Assembly (NCBI GenBank): GCA_937969395.1
Contig: CALBVI010000473.1
Location: 1-8,421, forward strand
Reading direction: 5' to 3'
DNA: 8,421 nucleotides
Source: an uncultured Spongiibacteraceae bacterium
GTDB lineage: Bacteria; Pseudomonadota; Gammaproteobacteria; Pseudomonadales; Dasaniaceae
The notes under the pieces are model-generated. The model saw nothing but the letters and a program-made list of their open reading frames with translations. It was not told where the DNA came from and did not search any database. The first letter of the stretch is position 1, and the number at the start of each line of letters is the position of its first letter. The position numbers and the translations under genes were made by a program. Below are positions 6,632-8,421 of the stretch, in pieces.

Positions 6632-7123
6632 CTATAAGAGCGGCCTGTTACGAATAGCAATAATAGCCTGCTCTAACTCTTGATAAACCTCTGAAACATC
6701 AACCTGTAGACCCACCTCCGCTTTGCGCGAAATCTGAGTCGCTGGAAATATATAATCTCGAGTAAAACCCGGCACCTGCAGAGATCGTGAGCGTCCGTAT
6801 TTATCGGTATAAGCAATCCAATTCAAACCTTTTTCAGCCTTCAGTAGACTACCCAGCAAAATCCCCATTCCCTGCAACATTCGAACATCGGCGGGTTTAA
6901 CAATTTTCTCATCTAATAAGCGCTGCATGATTGCTATATCATTGTCTTTTTGGCCACTTAGATGACGACCGAAACTACGGCTTGCGATATCGTCAATACT
7001 CGCGATTTGATTTTCAATATACAGCCTATCAGTAGGAGACAAAGGCTCAGTCCGAAACTCTTGTGCAGCTAATAATGAGGACATTATCGTACAAACAACT
7101 ACTACAACTAACTGACGGAACAT
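6632..7123 (-). CDS. Small exported protein, probable DUF3806
   Basis: This 163-residue protein has a clear N-terminal signal peptide: MFRQ, then a Val-rich hydrophobic core and SSLLAAQ, with cleavage likely near residues 19-21. There is no lipobox cysteine, so a soluble periplasmic protein of about 140 residues is expected. A helical stretch (about 28-75) precedes a compact domain at about 80-155. That domain has MGILLGSLLKAEKGLNWIAY, the turn DKYGRSRSL, and FPATQISRK followed by VDVSEVYQEL. This order resembles the DUF3806 family, whose function is unknown; the assignment is from memory. A strong AAGGAG lies 8 nt before the ATG. The gene is convergent with the DUF1631 gene and divergent from dapA, so it is probably transcribed alone. 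Confidence 0.75.
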   Translation of the reverse strand: MFRQLVVVVVCTIMSSLLAAQEFRTEPLSPTDRLYIENQIASIDDIASRSFGRHLSGQKDNDIAIMQRLLDEKIVKPADVRMLQGMGILLGSLLKAEKGLNWIAYTDKYGRSRSLQVPGFTRDYIFPATQISRKAEVGLQVDVSEVYQELEQAIIAIRNRPLL

Positions 7124-7131
7124 AACGGTTA

Positions 7132-7137
7132 CTCCTT
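7132..7137 (-). promoter_or_regulatory. Ribosome-binding site of the DUF3806-like gene
   Basis: AAGGAG on the minus strand sits 8 nt before the ATG at 7123-7121. It is the strongest Shine-Dalgarno sequence in the window and fixes the start that yields a complete signal peptide. Confidence 0.8.
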
Positions 7138-7181
7138 AATCAATATTGGCGTTATTATGAACGGCATACAATTAATTAGAC

Positions 7182-7187
7182 ATTATA
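7182..7187 (-). promoter_or_regulatory. Candidate -10 box of the DUF3806-like gene
   Basis: A perfect TATAAT on the minus strand lies 58 bp before the ATG and predicts a leader of about 50 nt. The region 15-17 bp upstream reads TTTGTT/TTGTTG, a weak -35. The position and exact match support a sigma-70 promoter but do not prove it. Confidence 0.45.
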
Positions 7188-7249
7188 ATCACTATTTATC
7201 TCCAACAAACCGATATTCGATCATATAAGCGGTAAAATACCCTGATCTT

Positions 7250-7280
7250 ACTTGAGCTTAAGTGATGCGGTCAGTACCAT
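7250..7280 (+). promoter_or_regulatory. Candidate dapA promoter with overlapping imperfect palindrome
   Basis: TTGAGC (7252-7257) and TACCAT (7275-7280) each match four of six consensus bases and are 17 bp apart, so this is a possible weak sigma-70 promoter with a leader of about 57 nt. The -35 lies inside ACTTGAGCTTAAGT (7250-7263), a 14-bp palindrome with one mismatched pair, so a dimeric regulator could compete with polymerase there. No known regulator is matched. Confidence 0.3.
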
Positions 7281-7332
7281 TGCAGCTGCTTTTTTTTATA
7301 GCCTTCATAGACGATTTTTTAACAAAATCAGC

Positions 7333-7336
7333 GGAG
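7333..7336 (+). promoter_or_regulatory. Ribosome-binding site of dapA
   Basis: GGAG lies 7 nt before the ATG at 7344, which gives the expected DapA N-terminus MISGSMVALVTPM. Confidence 0.7.
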
Positions 7337-7343
7337 AATTTTA

Positions 7344-8219
7344 ATGATATCCGGCAGTATGGTTGCCTTGGTAACCCCAATGACAAACAGTGGTGAAATT
7401 GATTGGCCAGCGTTAAAAAGGCTGATCGATTTTCATATAGAGCAAGGTACTAACGCTATTGTTGCTGTTGGCACCACAGGCGAGTCCGCCACGCTGTCAG
7501 TCAGCGAACACTGCATGGTCATCAAGCATGTCGTTGATCAGGTCAATGGCGCCATTCCCGTTATTGCAGGAACCGGTGCAAATAGCCCTACTGAAGCTAT
7601 TGAGTTAACTGATGTTGCACGTGTTGCAGGCGTTGATGCCTGTTTATTGGTAACGCCTTACTACAATAAGCCGACTCAAGAAGGCCTCTACCAATTTCAC
7701 AAGCTGATTGCCAAAAGTGTGGCAATTCCGCAAATCCTGTATAACGTGCCGGGCCGTACCGCATGTGACATGGTCAATGACACTGTCGACCGGCTGGCTA
7801 GTATCGACAATATCATCGGCATCAAAGATGCAACGGGAGATATCGAGCGCGGAAGGGAACTTATTGCCCGCTGCGCAGATCGTATAGCTATATATTCTGG
7901 CGATGACCCAACTGCGGCAGAGTTGATGTTAGCGGGCGGTAAAGGCGATATTTCAGTTACTGCAAATGTTGCCCCAAAGCTCATGTCTCAACTCTGTGCG
8001 GCAGCTATTGCTGGTGACACCGTGGAAACTCAGCGTATTAACGATCAACTTATGCCAGTGCACAACAACTTATTTTTAGAATCGAATCCGATACCTGTTA
8101 AATGGGCATTACATAAAATGGGGTTTGTGACTGAAGGAATACGTTTACCACTGACTGTATTTAACCAAGAACAACAACCAATATTATCTCAAGCTATGCA
8201 ACAAGCTGGAATTATTTAA
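7344..8219 (+). CDS. dapA: 4-hydroxy-tetrahydrodipicolinate synthase
   Basis: DapA condenses pyruvate with L-aspartate-4-semialdehyde in the first committed step of the diaminopimelate/lysine branch, which feeds lysine and peptidoglycan cross-linking. The 291-residue length and every active-site landmark fit the cytoplasmic TIM-barrel enzyme. T44 and T45 lie in VGTTGES and Y107 in TPYYNKP. Y133 and R138 lie in LYNVPGRT, and the Schiff-base lysine K161 in GIKDATGD. These coincide with E. coli numbering. The start is supported by GGAG at 7-nt spacing and by the N-terminal SGSMVALVTPM. The lysine-feedback site cannot be judged confidently by eye. bamC follows after 58 bp with no terminator, so the two are probably co-transcribed, as in many gammaproteobacteria. 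Confidence 0.98.
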   Translation: MISGSMVALVTPMTNSGEIDWPALKRLIDFHIEQGTNAIVAVGTTGESATLSVSEHCMVIKHVVDQVNGAIPVIAGTGANSPTEAIELTDVARVAGVDACLLVTPYYNKPTQEGLYQFHKLIAKSVAIPQILYNVPGRTACDMVNDTVDRLASIDNIIGIKDATGDIERGRELIARCADRIAIYSGDDPTAAELMLAGGKGDISVTANVAPKLMSQLCAAAIAGDTVETQRINDQLMPVHNNLFLESNPIPVKWALHKMGFVTEGIRLPLTVFNQEQQPILSQAMQQAGII

Positions 8220-8277
8220 GCTGCCAGCAAAGCACCGACAAAACTAAAAAGAGATTTATTCTGCTGTGAAAGACCTT

Positions 8278-8421
8278 ATGAAAGCCATTGACCAATCTAA
8301 GTTCGCTAAGCTCTGTCTGTGCATACCGATGATAGCAAGCCTCAGCTCCTGCGGTTTTCTCACCGGTGATGATGGCGTATTCCGTGATCGCTCCAATGAT
8401 TACCGTCAGGCAGTCATAGAG
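8278..8421 (+). CDS. bamC: Outer-membrane assembly lipoprotein BamC (NlpB), N-terminus only
   Basis: Only 48 codons are present before the right edge. The sequence begins MKAIDQSKFAKL, followed by a short hydrophobic stretch and the lipobox LSSC, with the lipid-modified cysteine at residue 25. The mature start GFLTGDDGVFRDRSNDYRQA resembles BamC of pseudomonads, which has a similar GDDG-RDR-DY segment. BamC is a lipoprotein partner of the BamA outer-membrane protein insertion complex. A GTG at 8266 is also in frame and would add four residues; ATG 8278 is preferred because it gives a normal 24-residue signal peptide, though neither start has a strong Shine-Dalgarno sequence. Position directly after dapA strongly supports the identification. 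Confidence 0.85.
   Translation, partial: MKAIDQSKFAKLCLCIPMIASLSSCGFLTGDDGVFRDRSNDYRQAVIE

Noticed and set aside
7282..7297. GCAGCTGC followed by eight T residues, resembling a terminator
   Set aside because: The palindrome has no loop, so only about three base pairs could form, which is too little for a rho-independent terminator. It lies in the dapA leader and may be chance.
7697..7984. 95-codon minus-strand frame inside dapA
   Set aside because: It is antisense to a catalytically complete DapA and has no family features or ribosome-binding site of note.

Overview
The window looks like ordinary chromosomal backbone of a gammaproteobacterium. It has a dapA-bamC junction, a proteobacterial SmrA, a DUF1631 protein and a COG2509-type flavoprotein. 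Moderately AT-rich intergenic DNA and the gene set would suit a marine group such as Cellvibrionales/Spongiibacteraceae, but that placement is inference. There are no tRNA or rRNA genes, no insertion sequence, no CRISPR array and no sign of recent transfer. No gap between genes exceeds about 235 bp.

Layout. From the left edge to 817 (- strand) lies the N-terminal half of a FAD-dependent dehydrogenase, cut by the window edge. It is divergent from a small cupin gene (1034-1516, +). A probable two-gene unit follows on the - strand: a NUDIX hydrolase (start corrected to 2935) and then smrA. Divergent from that unit is a ten-helix AEC-family permease (3169-4044, +), followed by a large uncharacterised DUF1631 protein (4232-6592, +). 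A small exported protein, probably DUF3806 (7123-6632, -), converges on the DUF1631 gene and is divergent from dapA (7344-8219, +). dapA leads into the lipoprotein gene bamC, cut at the right edge.

How the genes relate. The clearest functional pairing is dapA-bamC: lysine/peptidoglycan precursor synthesis beside an outer-membrane assembly lipoprotein, a known gammaproteobacterial gene order. The NUDIX-smrA pair shares a strand with a 44-bp gap and may be co-transcribed, although no common pathway is evident. The other genes look like single transcription units. Intergenic candidates include two consensus -10 hexamers, several strong ribosome-binding sites that settle start codons, and a few short palindromes that could be operators.

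No convincing new multi-gene system was found. The least understood parts are the DUF1631 protein with its odd C-terminal module, the exported DUF3806-like protein, the NUDIX protein with an expanded Nudix box, and the N-terminal domain of the flavoprotein.
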